Notes under the pieces: model-generated
What the model saw: only the letters and a program-made list of their open reading frames with translations
What the model was told of the DNA's origin: nothing
Databases searched by the model: none
Shown: positions 52,671 through 62,908 of the stretch, piece by piece
Layout of the letters: the number at the start of each line of letters is the position of its first letter
Position numbering within the stretch: position 1 is the stretch's first letter
Translations under genes and position numbers: made by a program
Origin: an uncultured Spirochaetales bacterium
GTDB lineage: Bacteria > UBP6 > UBA1177
Assembly: GCA_902774115.1 (NCBI GenBank)
Contig: CACYHH010000001.1
Coordinates: 434,001 to 498,000 of the forward strand
Direction: 5' to 3'
Length of the DNA stretch: 64,000 bases

Positions 52671-54344
52671 ATGAAGAAATTTCTGGTTTCAATTTTTATG
52701 GTTTTGATTCTTGCTCTCTCTGCATGCGGAAGCGGCAAAAAAGACAAAGAGCCTGAAAATGAAGGTACAAAACAGCAGATTGCCTCTGCAACAACAACTG
52801 TTTCGGCTGCTGAAGGCGGAATGATCGAGACTGACGGCGGTGCTGCCAAGATCGAGATCCCGGCAGGCGCTCTCGATGCTGACACCGAAATCACGATGAC
52901 TCTTTTTGAAAAGAAAGGCTTTCCCGATGAAGGAAAAATCGTTTCAAAAGTCGTAACTTTCGAACCTTCAGGACTTGTATTCAACAAAGATGTAACAATT
53001 ACTCTAACCATTGACTCGACATACACAACTGTTCCCGTGAACATGGCTGTAGTTCCGGCATTCCTCGCAGGAACGAAGTGGTCACACCGCGAAGCTGGCG
53101 GAGATCCGATTATGGGCGGAGATCCGATTATGGCAGGTGACCCGATTATGGCAGGCGATCCCATCATGGCAGGCGACCCGATTATGGCGGGAGATCCGAT
53201 TATGATGAACGCAGGACACTTCTCAAGTTATGCTTTCATACTCGTTGAAACCGGCACAACACCGGTAGAACCGACAAATGAACCAACTGAAGAACCTACA
53301 GATGAACCGACAGACGAGCCTACTGAAGAGCCTACGGAGGAGCCAACCGATAATCCTACCGAAGAACCTACCGAAGAACCTACCGAAGAACCGACAGAGG
53401 AACCCGAAGTGATTCAGGAACCCTACACTCTTTCCTGCACCGGCCAGACACTCTGTTACGGAACAGACAACAAGCCGCTCGAAGAGTGCGACTCAGACCC
53501 TGAATCGGGATATTTCGGACAGGATGCACAGCATAGCAGCTCCTGCGCGGCAAGAAATTTCACGACAGGCGGTACCGATAGCAACCCGACCAACATTGAT
53601 GCAAACACCGGTCTTGAATGGCAGCGAACTTATAACGGCACGCTTGCAACGATTGAAGAAGCTGTAAATTACTGTGAAAATCTCGAATACGGCGGCCATG
53701 ATGACTGGAGACTTCCGGAAATTCAGGAACTTGTAACGATCATAGATTTTTCTTTCTACAATTTTGTCGATGATTCAGTTTTCCCGGATTTCCCGACGAG
53801 CGGCGCTTTCTGGTCTAACACCATCTATGCTTCGGGTTCCAGTACTGTTGCCCGTCTCGGAATAAACTTCTCTCCGACCAATTCGACGGGAATCTACAAC
53901 TATGCGGAAACAAAAACCAATTACGCAGTATGCGTCAGAGGCGACGTTTTCAGAAAAGGAATGATCCTTTTTGAGTCAGAACAGCTTGACGGAGGAATCG
54001 TCGTAACAGATACGGCAAGCGGACTTCAGTGGACAAAATCGAATGTGACCGGAAAAACCTGGCTCGAAGCTCTTGAGTACTGCGAAAACCTCACTTTCGG
54101 CGGCAATACAGACTGGAGACTTCCGAATATAAATGAACTCATTTCCATTATGGATTACACAAAATATAATCCTGCAACTGTTTTCCCCGACATTGACAAC
54201 ATTTCTCTCTGGAGTTCGACTTCCAAAACTCCGAAAAATGCGACAAGCACTTCAACAAGCGCATGGAAAATAGCGACAAAAACAGGTCTTACGGCTCCTT
54301 CGGCAAAAACCGGCAAGAACAATGTAATGTGCGTCAGAAATTAG
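52671..54344 (+). CDS. Lipoprotein with ZU5-like domain, GDPIM and EPT repeats, and two DUF1566 domains
   Basis: 557 residues. The signal peptide ends ALSAC (Cys19). Residues 50-140 (GGMIETDGGAAKIEIPAGALDADTEITMTLFEKK) resemble a ZU5 domain. A six-unit GDPIM repeat sits in its last loop before GHFSSYAF. Pro/Glu/Thr repeats form a linker, and two DUF1566 (Lcl-type, lectin-like) domains follow, each with DWRLP...EL (near 345 and 486) and a W-S motif. GGAGG precedes ATG. Probable surface protein; the two DUF1566 copies suggest carbohydrate or protein binding, unproven. Confidence 0.85.
   Translation: MKKFLVSIFMVLILALSACGSGKKDKEPENEGTKQQIASATTTVSAAEGGMIETDGGAAKIEIPAGALDADTEITMTLFEKKGFPDEGKIVSKVVTFEPSGLVFNKDVTITLTIDSTYTTVPVNMAVVPAFLAGTKWSHREAGGDPIMGGDPIMAGDPIMAGDPIMAGDPIMAGDPIMMNAGHFSSYAFILVETGTTPVEPTNEPTEEPTDEPTDEPTEEPTEEPTDNPTEEPTEEPTEEPTEEPEVIQEPYTLSCTGQTLCYGTDNKPLEECDSDPESGYFGQDAQHSSSCAARNFTTGGTDSNPTNIDANTGLEWQRTYNGTLATIEEAVNYCENLEYGGHDDWRLPEIQELVTIIDFSFYNFVDDSVFPDFPTSGAFWSNTIYASGSSTVARLGINFSPTNSTGIYNYAETKTNYAVCVRGDVFRKGMILFESEQLDGGIVVTDTASGLQWTKSNVTGKTWLEALEYCENLTFGGNTDWRLPNINELISIMDYTKYNPATVFPDIDNISLWSSTSKTPKNATSTSTSAWKIATKTGLTAPSAKTGKNNVMCVRN
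53097..53204 (+). repeat. Six-unit 18-bp tandem repeat (GDPIM)
   Basis: Six consecutive 18-base units encode G-G-D-P-I-M twice and A-G-D-P-I-M four times. Third-position changes between units show they are not all recent. All differences keep the frame. Confidence 0.9.
53271..53408 (+). repeat. Linker repeat encoding EPT(E/D/N) units
   Basis: About eleven 12-base units encode E-P-T with a variable acidic residue. It is a low-complexity stalk between the ZU5-like and DUF1566 domains. Confidence 0.85.
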
Positions 54345-54353
54345 GAGAAAGAA

Positions 54354-55919
54354 TTGCAAGTCACTGAGATCATTACCTATTCACTTATCGTCGGAGCAGC
54401 TTTGGCTTTCGGCGGAATTATCTGGAGCTACGCGAAAGGTCTGCGCAAAAGTCCGCGCGACATGTGGCTTCTTTTCATCTACAACATCATCGAATACACC
54501 GCCTACATGGCGATGAACCTCACTCTCACGCTCTGGCTCACGGCTGACTGCGGGATCAGCGATTTAGGTGCCGGTTCATACATCATGGTGTGGTCGATAC
54601 TCCTTTCTATAATCGGCATGCTGACAGGCGCTGTCGTTGACACGATAGGAATCAGGAAAACGCTTCTCATAAGCATATTTTTCCTGCTGTTTTCGCGCTT
54701 TTTCATGTCGTTCGTCACGAATCCGGCACTCATTTTCGTCCTCGGTTTCATCCCGATGGCTATGGGTTTCGCCGTTGTCGGCCCGCTTGTTTCGATCGCG
54801 ATCAAAAAATACACGACAAAAGACACTGCGGCAATGGGATTCGGCCTATTCTACGTTCTCATGAACTTAGGATATGCGATAGGTTCGATGCTTTTTGACA
54901 AGATCAGAGGCTTTTTCTCTGTCACCGACGCTGCGACCGGAGCTGTAAACGAGAACGCCGGAACAATGTTTTTAGGAATGCATTTCACGACTTACCAGAT
55001 GGTTTTCGTCATCGGTTTCGGCTTCACCATCATCAGCCTCATCGTCGCATTCTTCATCAGAGATCACATTGAAATCAACGATGAAGGCGAACTTGTAAAA
55101 ACGCCGAAAAAAGAGCTCGGAAGCGGTCTTGAATCGGTCAAGAACTCGGCAATCGACGTTGCGACGATGCTCAGGAACGTCGTTGTAGAAAAAACTTTCT
55201 GGATCTACATCGGGATCCTTGCCCTCACCCTTTTCGTCCGCTGCGTATTCTTCCACTTCTCCTACACTTTCCCGAAATACGGCATTAGCGTTCTCGGCGA
55301 AGGCGCCCCGATCGGCAACATCTACGGCTTTCTGAACTCGGTCCTCATCATTTTCGCGGTTCCGATAGTCTCCTACATCACGAAAAAGACTTCTTCCTAC
55401 AAAATGATGATCATAGGTTCGATAGTTTCCTCGCTCGCATGCTTCATCGCAGTCATCCCGCCTTCATTTTTCGAAGGTCTGACGAATACTCCTCTCGGCG
55501 AACTCGTCTTCATAAAGTGGCTGGGACTTGTCGATTCTCCTGAAAAAATGTCGGGGATAACAGCTGTTGCAGAATACTGGCCGATGATATTCTTCATCTT
55601 CGTATTCACGATCGGCGAATCGATCTGGTCGCCCAGACTCATGCAGTTCACGGCAGAGATCGCGCCCAAAGGAAAGGAAGGGACCTACATCGCCCTTTCG
55701 ATCCTGCCCTGGTTTGCTGCAAAATTCTTTGTCGGACCGATGTCGGGACTACTCATCAAGATCTACACTCCGTTTGAAAACGGACATCCCCTTCCAGCCT
55801 CTCCTGACCATGCGATGATCTGGTTCTGGATCGGTGCGATGGCACTTCTCACGCCGGTAACACTCTTCTGTTTCGGCAAATTCTTCATGAGAAAACTCTC
55901 CGTGGAAGCGGAAAAATAG
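54354..55919 (+). CDS. Major facilitator superfamily transporter
   Basis: 521 residues, about twelve membrane helices. It has MFS motifs such as GAVVDTIGIRKTLL (loop 2-3, around residues 90-103) and the POT-like IIEYTAYMAMNLTLTLWL and GFGLFYVLMNLGYAIG. This points to the peptide/nitrate-transporter side of the family without certainty. The start is TTG with AGGAGAAAG before it, nine bases after the lipoprotein stop, so it may share that transcript. Substrate unknown. Confidence 0.8.
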   Translation: MQVTEIITYSLIVGAALAFGGIIWSYAKGLRKSPRDMWLLFIYNIIEYTAYMAMNLTLTLWLTADCGISDLGAGSYIMVWSILLSIIGMLTGAVVDTIGIRKTLLISIFFLLFSRFFMSFVTNPALIFVLGFIPMAMGFAVVGPLVSIAIKKYTTKDTAAMGFGLFYVLMNLGYAIGSMLFDKIRGFFSVTDAATGAVNENAGTMFLGMHFTTYQMVFVIGFGFTIISLIVAFFIRDHIEINDEGELVKTPKKELGSGLESVKNSAIDVATMLRNVVVEKTFWIYIGILALTLFVRCVFFHFSYTFPKYGISVLGEGAPIGNIYGFLNSVLIIFAVPIVSYITKKTSSYKMMIIGSIVSSLACFIAVIPPSFFEGLTNTPLGELVFIKWLGLVDSPEKMSGITAVAEYWPMIFFIFVFTIGESIWSPRLMQFTAEIAPKGKEGTYIALSILPWFAAKFFVGPMSGLLIKIYTPFENGHPLPASPDHAMIWFWIGAMALLTPVTLFCFGKFFMRKLSVEAEK

Positions 55920-55925
55920 AACTTT

Positions 55926-57593
55926 TTAGTCGGCTAAATTCTGATAAAGTCTTCTTTTTATCTTTTTTGTAGAAGTCTTTTCAAATTCCTGCGGATGGAT
56001 TTTTATTTCCGATATTTTCGTGAATGAAGAAGAAACAGCATTTAATTTAAGACGGTTTTCTTCCATAATTTCAGCAAGCTGCTCATCCGTAACTCCGTCT
56101 TTTCTGGCTTTTGCCGTGTCGGGATAAACAAAGGCGGCAAGCTTGTGTTCCTTGTTTTCCACAACAAGCGATTCAGCAACATACGGCATCGTATTGAGCT
56201 TAGCTTCTATCTCTTCCGGATAAATATTCTGTCCCGAAGCAGACAAAATCATGCTTTTGATGCGCCCTTTTATGAACAAAAATCCGTTGTTATCGACAAA
56301 TCCGAGATCTCCGGTATGGAACCAGCCTTCGCTGTCGAACGCTTCAGCCGTTTCTTTTTCCATTTTGTAGTAGCCGGTGAAGACATTTTCGCCTTTTACG
56401 CAGATTTCACCGACTCCGTTCTCATCTGGAGAATCGATTTTAAGTTGCAGATATTCAATAGCTTTTCCGCAGCTTCCGACCGGACGACCGTCAAAATAAT
56501 GGGTATAGGCGATAAGCGGAGCACATTCAGTCATGCCGTAGCCCACCGTGAATCTTACGCCGCACTTTTTGAAAAACTCTTCGATCTGCGGATTGAAAGC
56601 GGCACCGCCGATAAGCAGTTCGAAGTGGTTCGTTCCGAAAGCGCTGTTTATCTGATTTCCTATTTTTGAATATATGACCTTGTTTAAAAGAGGGATTTTT
56701 ATGAGTGTCGCCAAAAGCCCTTTTTCAAGGAGAGGAACTATTTTAGACTGATATATCTTTTCCAGAATCAGCGGAACAGTGACGACAATGACAGGATTTA
56801 TCTCTTCAAAAGCCTGTAAAATCACTTTCGGAGTCGGTATTTTCCCCAAGAAATAGATGTGGGCACCGCGTGCAAACTGTGAAAGAAAATCGTAAGCGCA
56901 GCCGAAGCAGTGAGCAAGCGGAAGGAACGCAAGAACATTTCCCGGCTCGTCTTTCATAAGGTGGTCAACAAAAAATTTCACATTCACCATGAGTGCGTTG
57001 TGAGTCAGCATGACCCCTTTTGAAAAACCCGTCGTGCCTGATGTATAAACGATAGAAGCCTGTGCGTCGTTTGATACGGCTTCAAAGTGAAAATTTTCTT
57101 TAGCCAACGGATTCTGCTTAAGTTGTTCAACAAAATCAGCATCACTTTTTCCGACAGTTTCCTCTTTTTCTCCGTTTTTGACAAAGCAAAAAGCGAAGTT
57201 TTCAAGCGAAATCACCGCTTCCGCATTTTCAAGAGTGAGTTTTTTTGTTTTATCGAAAACAGATTCAGCCGCAAAGAACAGCCTGGAGTCTGAATGATTG
57301 ACTATATGAACGATCTCTTCCGGCGAGAAATCAACGAGAATCGGAACAATTACCGCTCCGTAAGTGACCGAAGCAAGGTAAACAATTCCCCAATTCGAGG
57401 AATTTCTGCCGCACAAAGCGATTTTATCGCCTTTTTTTACATCAAAACTTTTAAACAGCACATGTAGTCTTGATATGTTTGCCGCAACATCGGCATAAGA
57501 GTACGTCTCCCCGCCGTAATCACTGAAACAGGGACTATTCCAATTTTTAACAATCGATTTTTCAATGGTCCCGACAAGGTTTTCTTTTATCAT
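55926..57593 (-). CDS. AMP-dependent acyl-CoA synthetase/ligase
   Basis: 555 residues of the ANL superfamily. ATP-binding P-loop YTSGTTGFSKGVMLTHNAL (about 175-193), GYGMTECAP (about 355-363), SEGWFHTGDLGFVDNNGFLFIKGR (about 408-431) and C-terminal Lys in EKTSTKKIKRRLY are as in long-chain acyl-CoA ligases. It should activate a fatty acid to acyl-CoA or acyl-AMP; chain length cannot be read. GAGAGG precedes ATG. It is convergent with the MFS gene (six-base gap). Confidence 0.9.
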   Translation of the reverse strand: MIKENLVGTIEKSIVKNWNSPCFSDYGGETYSYADVAANISRLHVLFKSFDVKKGDKIALCGRNSSNWGIVYLASVTYGAVIVPILVDFSPEEIVHIVNHSDSRLFFAAESVFDKTKKLTLENAEAVISLENFAFCFVKNGEKEETVGKSDADFVEQLKQNPLAKENFHFEAVSNDAQASIVYTSGTTGFSKGVMLTHNALMVNVKFFVDHLMKDEPGNVLAFLPLAHCFGCAYDFLSQFARGAHIYFLGKIPTPKVILQAFEEINPVIVVTVPLILEKIYQSKIVPLLEKGLLATLIKIPLLNKVIYSKIGNQINSAFGTNHFELLIGGAAFNPQIEEFFKKCGVRFTVGYGMTECAPLIAYTHYFDGRPVGSCGKAIEYLQLKIDSPDENGVGEICVKGENVFTGYYKMEKETAEAFDSEGWFHTGDLGFVDNNGFLFIKGRIKSMILSASGQNIYPEEIEAKLNTMPYVAESLVVENKEHKLAAFVYPDTAKARKDGVTDEQLAEIMEENRLKLNAVSSSFTKISEIKIHPQEFEKTSTKKIKRRLYQNLAD

Positions 57594-57671
57594 CCGTTCC
57601 TCTCAACAAACAACTGTCAAAAAATTTGACGCGGCAATGTATAGCAAAGTTTCCAAGTATTCAATAAAATT

Positions 57672-59852
57672 TTATCTTTTCTGCAAAATCATGTCGGAAA
57701 GGATCAGACAGCCGTTCACTTCAGGGACGATTTTGAATTTATTTTTACCTTTTTTCATTTCAGCAGAAAATTCAAAAAGATACGGCAAACCGTCGTTTTT
57801 TTTGTTATCGTGAGTATAAACACCTGATTTTACTCCGTTTATTTCGACGCTGAAATCGGGTGTGCATTTTGTGGGAATCATTGTTATTCTGGCATCATAA
57901 GTTCCTTCACTTTTTACGGACTGCTCAAACCCGTAATAGTTTTGTCCGGCTTTTTCTCCGAAAATTATAAAAATCCCCTGATCATCGAATTTGAAATTGT
58001 CGGAACGGTACGGTCCCAGAATATCTTCCAGAATTTTGTTGTAGGAGTTGTCCATCACATAAACCATTTGCGGACTGCCGTCAGACGGGATCATTTTATG
58101 TCCGAAATTAGTGTAATATCTGCCGTCATCTTCAAGAAAAGGGATTTTTTCGGCGCGGAAAATCCTGTTTGAAAGAGGATTTCCCGGGATATCCTCATTT
58201 ACTATTTCTATTTTCCAGACAGCTTCAAAATCTTTTTCCGAATAGTATTTTCTAATATTGTCATCAGACTTTTCGCCTCTTGAATAGATGATCAAATTGC
58301 CGTGTTCGTCAAAAGGAGGATTTTTCTGGAGTCTTAAAATAGATTCAAAATGGAACAGCAGATGGAACGGCAGCATAACTATCGAATTTTTTATATTGTT
58401 TTCTTCTATGATCTTTTCTATTACAGCCGGATTGTGGAGTCCCGGAAGTTTTTTCGGAAAAAGAGGAAAACTGAAAAACATGAAAAAAATCAGCGCGCCT
58501 GCGACAAAACCGTGCATCGAGACAGCCGCTATTTTCGGCAATTTATCTTTTTTGTTGATTAATTTATTATATATTTCAACAAAACCGCATGCGGCAGGAA
58601 TCAGGATCATTGCCCCCGATTCCATAAGATAACGCGGTCCGAAATAGTTTCCTTCAAGAAAAAACCAAAAATAGAAACACAAAGCGCAAAGCGGAGTGAA
58701 ATAGTATAAAAAGTACTTGTAAGGTTTTGATATTATTGCCGGAAATATAAAAAGAAGCATTAAAGGATGAAATGTGATCCAGTGAATGAAACCGTTGATT
58801 CTGAGATACGAAATATGAGCTAAAAACGGGATCGTAGTTCCTTCGACAGGAGTCCAGTTTCTCATCGGAGCCACCATATTGCATCCTTTTCCCAAGCCCG
58901 GACGGTGACAGAATTCCTTGAGATCCATAGCATTGAAAAGGATATCCTGAGTGAAAATGAAAGGATCTCCCGTAAAAAACCGGTTATAAGCCATCAGAAT
59001 AAAACCGGTTACGATAAACGGAACCGTGAAAAGAGCTGCTTTTTTTAAACTTTTATCCCTTGCGAGAATAAAAAACACGAATGCGGCATAGACATAAAGA
59101 GCATTTTGAGGACGCATCATCAGCGAATATGCAACAATCAGCCCGGACAAGAAAAAATTCAATGATTTCTCAGACTTGTATAGCAACAAATAGGAAGCGG
59201 ACAAAACAAGCATAAGTCCGAAATGATGTGAAAAATAGAGGGCGCCGTGCATAATATGAAGAGGTGATGCCGAAAACATGAGCATGGCAATCAGCGCCGC
59301 ATGCCTGTTTTTCAGCTTTTCGGCGTGGATTCCGACCAGAAAAGTGTTTATTCCGGCGATCATAGGATTGAACATATATTCCAAACTGAGTTTTGCGAAA
59401 GGAGCAAGAGCTATACTGTATCCGGGAAGAAAAATCGAAGTGTATTTATCGTTATTCATAAACATGAACAGAGTGGAATAATGCTCTTCAAAATCGGGCA
59501 GAGGAAGATAAAATTTACCGCTGGCAATAAGTTTTGCCAACCAGACATAGTGTGCTCCGTCATCAGGCATTTCACTGACGATAAAAACGCGGTTTACGGC
59601 AAGAGTTATAAAAAACATTGCGAAAGGCAGAACTGTAAGGGAATATTTGACGGTTATTTCACCGATTTTTGCCGGAATGCCTGGTTTTATCAGATATATT
59701 GCAGTAAAAACAACAATTGCAGCAGCAGCGCTGATATGAAAATCAGGCCAGAATACCGTAAAATATGTATAAAAACGCAAATCTGTTGCGATAAGAATGT
59801 ATAGTATGAAAAAAAGAAACGCGAAGAAAAAAGCGGTGATTTTTTCTTTCAT
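57672..59852 (-). CDS. GT-C-type membrane glycosyltransferase-like protein
   Basis: 726 residues. About twelve membrane helices are followed by a soluble C-terminal part (about 480-726). The first periplasmic loop has SEMPDDGAHYVWLAKLIASGKFYLP, with the acidic DD...H/Y arrangement typical of ArnT/PMT-like GT39/GT83 enzymes, which transfer sugars from polyprenyl phosphates. The C-terminal region has beta-strand character (GQNYYGFEQSVKSEGTYDARITM). The start has only a weak site. It follows the regulator gene by about 20 bases on the same strand. The substrate is unknown. Confidence 0.78.
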   Translation of the reverse strand: MKEKITAFFFAFLFFILYILIATDLRFYTYFTVFWPDFHISAAAAIVVFTAIYLIKPGIPAKIGEITVKYSLTVLPFAMFFITLAVNRVFIVSEMPDDGAHYVWLAKLIASGKFYLPLPDFEEHYSTLFMFMNNDKYTSIFLPGYSIALAPFAKLSLEYMFNPMIAGINTFLVGIHAEKLKNRHAALIAMLMFSASPLHIMHGALYFSHHFGLMLVLSASYLLLYKSEKSLNFFLSGLIVAYSLMMRPQNALYVYAAFVFFILARDKSLKKAALFTVPFIVTGFILMAYNRFFTGDPFIFTQDILFNAMDLKEFCHRPGLGKGCNMVAPMRNWTPVEGTTIPFLAHISYLRINGFIHWITFHPLMLLFIFPAIISKPYKYFLYYFTPLCALCFYFWFFLEGNYFGPRYLMESGAMILIPAACGFVEIYNKLINKKDKLPKIAAVSMHGFVAGALIFFMFFSFPLFPKKLPGLHNPAVIEKIIEENNIKNSIVMLPFHLLFHFESILRLQKNPPFDEHGNLIIYSRGEKSDDNIRKYYSEKDFEAVWKIEIVNEDIPGNPLSNRIFRAEKIPFLEDDGRYYTNFGHKMIPSDGSPQMVYVMDNSYNKILEDILGPYRSDNFKFDDQGIFIIFGEKAGQNYYGFEQSVKSEGTYDARITMIPTKCTPDFSVEINGVKSGVYTHDNKKNDGLPYLFEFSAEMKKGKNKFKIVPEVNGCLILSDMILQKR

Positions 59853-59874
59853 AGACCTAAGTCAAACTAAAAAA

Positions 59875-60318
59875 CTATCTGTCGCTCAGGAAACTGATGC
59901 TCTGAACGTTGTACTGCGTGCTGTTCTGACGGAGCTTCTGCAAAGCTCTCATTTCGACCTGACGGATCCTTTCTCTGGTCAGGTTCATGATCGTTCCGAC
60001 CTCTTCAAGCGTGACGCCGCCTTTGTCTGCGACATCAAGCGCACATGTTTCGCGAAGTTCCCAGACTTCTTTGCCGGGGAAGTTGAATTTTATCGATTTC
60101 GTTTCGGGATTTACATCGAGAAAAAGATGATATTTGCACGAAACAAAAAGGCACGGTCTTTTCAATTTGAGACATTCGGAACGGTTTTTCGGTTTCTGAT
60201 ACGAGGTGATGTCAATCAGATCCCAGTAAATCGAACCTTCTTCGAGTTTTCCCTTCTGCTCCGTGATGACCTCGGTGTAAGGCTTCTCCTTCTTTTTTGA
60301 TTTCTCTTTCGATGCCAT
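59875..60318 (-). CDS. Sigma-70 region-4-like regulator, stand-alone
   Basis: 147 residues. A basic N-terminus ([11 protein letters not shown]) and a Cys pair region ([34 protein letters not shown]) precede a helix-turn-helix typical of sigma region 4 ([30 protein letters not shown], about 101-130). There is no region 2, so it is not a full sigma factor. I associate this architecture with delta-proteobacterial and myxococcal genomes, where the role is unclear. The promoter at 60408-60435 and a short upstream frame precede it. It probably shares a transcript with the glycosyltransferase. Confidence 0.8.
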   Translation of the reverse strand: MASKEKSKKKEKPYTEVITEQKGKLEEGSIYWDLIDITSYQKPKNRSECLKLKRPCLFVSCKYHLFLDVNPETKSIKFNFPGKEVWELRETCALDVADKGGVTLEEVGTIMNLTRERIRQVEMRALQKLRQNSTQYNVQSISFLSDR

Positions 60319-60322
60319 TGCT

Positions 60323-60376
60323 TTACTCTGAAAAAAGTTGGTAATGTTGTATATTCAAACGGTTATTTTCTGTCAT
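60323..60376 (-). CDS. Possible 17-residue leader peptide before the sigma-4-like regulator
   Basis: On the minus strand ATG at 60376 begins a frame of 17 codons ([17 protein letters not shown]) that stops four bases before the regulator's start codon. GTGAGTGGG lies close before the ATG. The regulator itself has a weak ribosome site, so the arrangement fits translational coupling or a leader, but it may be chance. Confidence 0.35.
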   Translation of the reverse strand: MTENNRLNIQHYQLFSE

Positions 60377-60407
60377 CCCACTCACAAAAAAACAAAAACG
60401 GCGCTGA

Positions 60408-60435
60408 ATAATAGAACGCAAAAGCACATTGTCAA
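60408..60435 (-). promoter_or_regulatory. Strong sigma-70 promoter of the sigma-4-like regulator
   Basis: On the minus strand TTGACA (60430-60435), 16 bases, TATTAT (60408-60413). The transcript would start near 60401, leaving a leader of about 80 bases before the regulator start. Confidence 0.75.
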
Positions 60436-60487
60436 CACTTTTTAGTTTAATTTACTGATTTTATTAGCTGTTTTATTCATAAAAATC

Positions 60488-61819
<1,332 letters not shown>

Positions 61820-61855
61820 TTATCAGCCGTTTATATACAAGTTTTTTGCCAGTTT

Positions 61856-62908
61856 TTAAATTCGATTAAAGAAATCGATAAGTTTTTCCACATCAGCATC
61901 TTTCGTAGCCCAGCTTGTGCAGATTCTCACGGCCGTATGCCGCTCATCCGTCTTTTCCCAGAAAGCGAAAGAAAAGCGTTTTGAGAGTTTTTCAAAAATT
62001 TCATCCGGAAAAATCGGGAATATCTGATTCGTCGGCGAATCGAAAAGAAATTTGATCCCTTTTGCCTCAAGTGCAGTTTTTATCTTTTCAGCCGCTTCGA
62101 CCGCGTGGCGGGCAAGTTTGAAGTAAAGATTATCGGTAAACAGCGCTGTAAACTGGATCCCGAGCAGCCTTCCCTTCGCAAGCATTCCTCCGCGCTGCTT
62201 TATCATGCAGCGGAAATCTTTCTTAAGTTTAGGATCGACTATGACGACAGCTTCGCCGAAAAGAGCGCCGGTTTTAGTTCCGCCGATGTAAAAAACTTCG
62301 CAGAGTGAGGCGATTTCAGGGAGTGTGAGGTCGTTTTTTCCGGCAGCAAGCCCGTAACCGAGCCTTGCCCCGTCGATAAAAAGCGGAAGTCCGTGTTTCC
62401 GGCAGACATTATGAATCGCTGAAAGTTCGCTCTTTGAATAAATAGTGCCGTTTTCTGTCGGGAACGAAATATAAACCATTCCTGCTTGAACTATATGCTC
62501 GTAGTTGCAGTCGCCGACAAGGCGCAGATAGCAGTTTTCGATCTGCCCAGCAGTCAGTTTTCCGTCTTTTGAAGGAAGTGCGAGAACTTTGTGCCCCGTA
62601 GATTCGATTGCTCCGGTTTCGTGGACGTTTATATGCCCCGTTTCGGCGCAGATGACACCTTGATGAGGACGAAGAATCGAAGCGATGACTGTTGTATTAG
62701 TCTGAGTTCCGCCGACTAAAAAATGAACTTCAGGAACATTTTTCCCCCGTTTTCCGGCGAATCCGCATGCCGAAAGGATAAGCCTTGCCGCTTTTTCGCA
62801 GTATTTGTCGCAACCGTAGCCGTCAGTCTGTTCGAAATTTGTTTTTACAAGCAGGTCGAGTATCACCGGATGGCATCCTTCGAGATAATCACTGTCAAAC
62901 TTTATCAT
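61856..62908 (-). CDS. ltaE: Low-specificity threonine aldolase-type PLP enzyme
   Basis: 350 residues of the beta-eliminating lyase group. GGTQTNTTVIASILRP (about 66-81), HINVHETGAIESTGHK, FIDGARLGYGLA and the PLP-lysine in FYIGGTKTGALFGEA (about 200-214) are as in L-threonine/L-allo-threonine aldolases, which give glycine and acetaldehyde. The start overlaps the end of the upstream gene by 14 bases. Other aldolases in this group cleave related beta-hydroxy amino acids. Confidence 0.88.
   Translation of the reverse strand: MIKFDSDYLEGCHPVILDLLVKTNFEQTDGYGCDKYCEKAARLILSACGFAGKRGKNVPEVHFLVGGTQTNTTVIASILRPHQGVICAETGHINVHETGAIESTGHKVLALPSKDGKLTAGQIENCYLRLVGDCNYEHIVQAGMVYISFPTENGTIYSKSELSAIHNVCRKHGLPLFIDGARLGYGLAAGKNDLTLPEIASLCEVFYIGGTKTGALFGEAVVIVDPKLKKDFRCMIKQRGGMLAKGRLLGIQFTALFTDNLYFKLARHAVEAAEKIKTALEAKGIKFLFDSPTNQIFPIFPDEIFEKLSKRFSFAFWEKTDERHTAVRICTSWATKDADVEKLIDFFNRI

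Noticed and set aside
53097-53204. CRISPR-like short repeats
   Set aside because: Units are contiguous 18-bp in-frame codon repeats without spacers, so it is a protein repeat.
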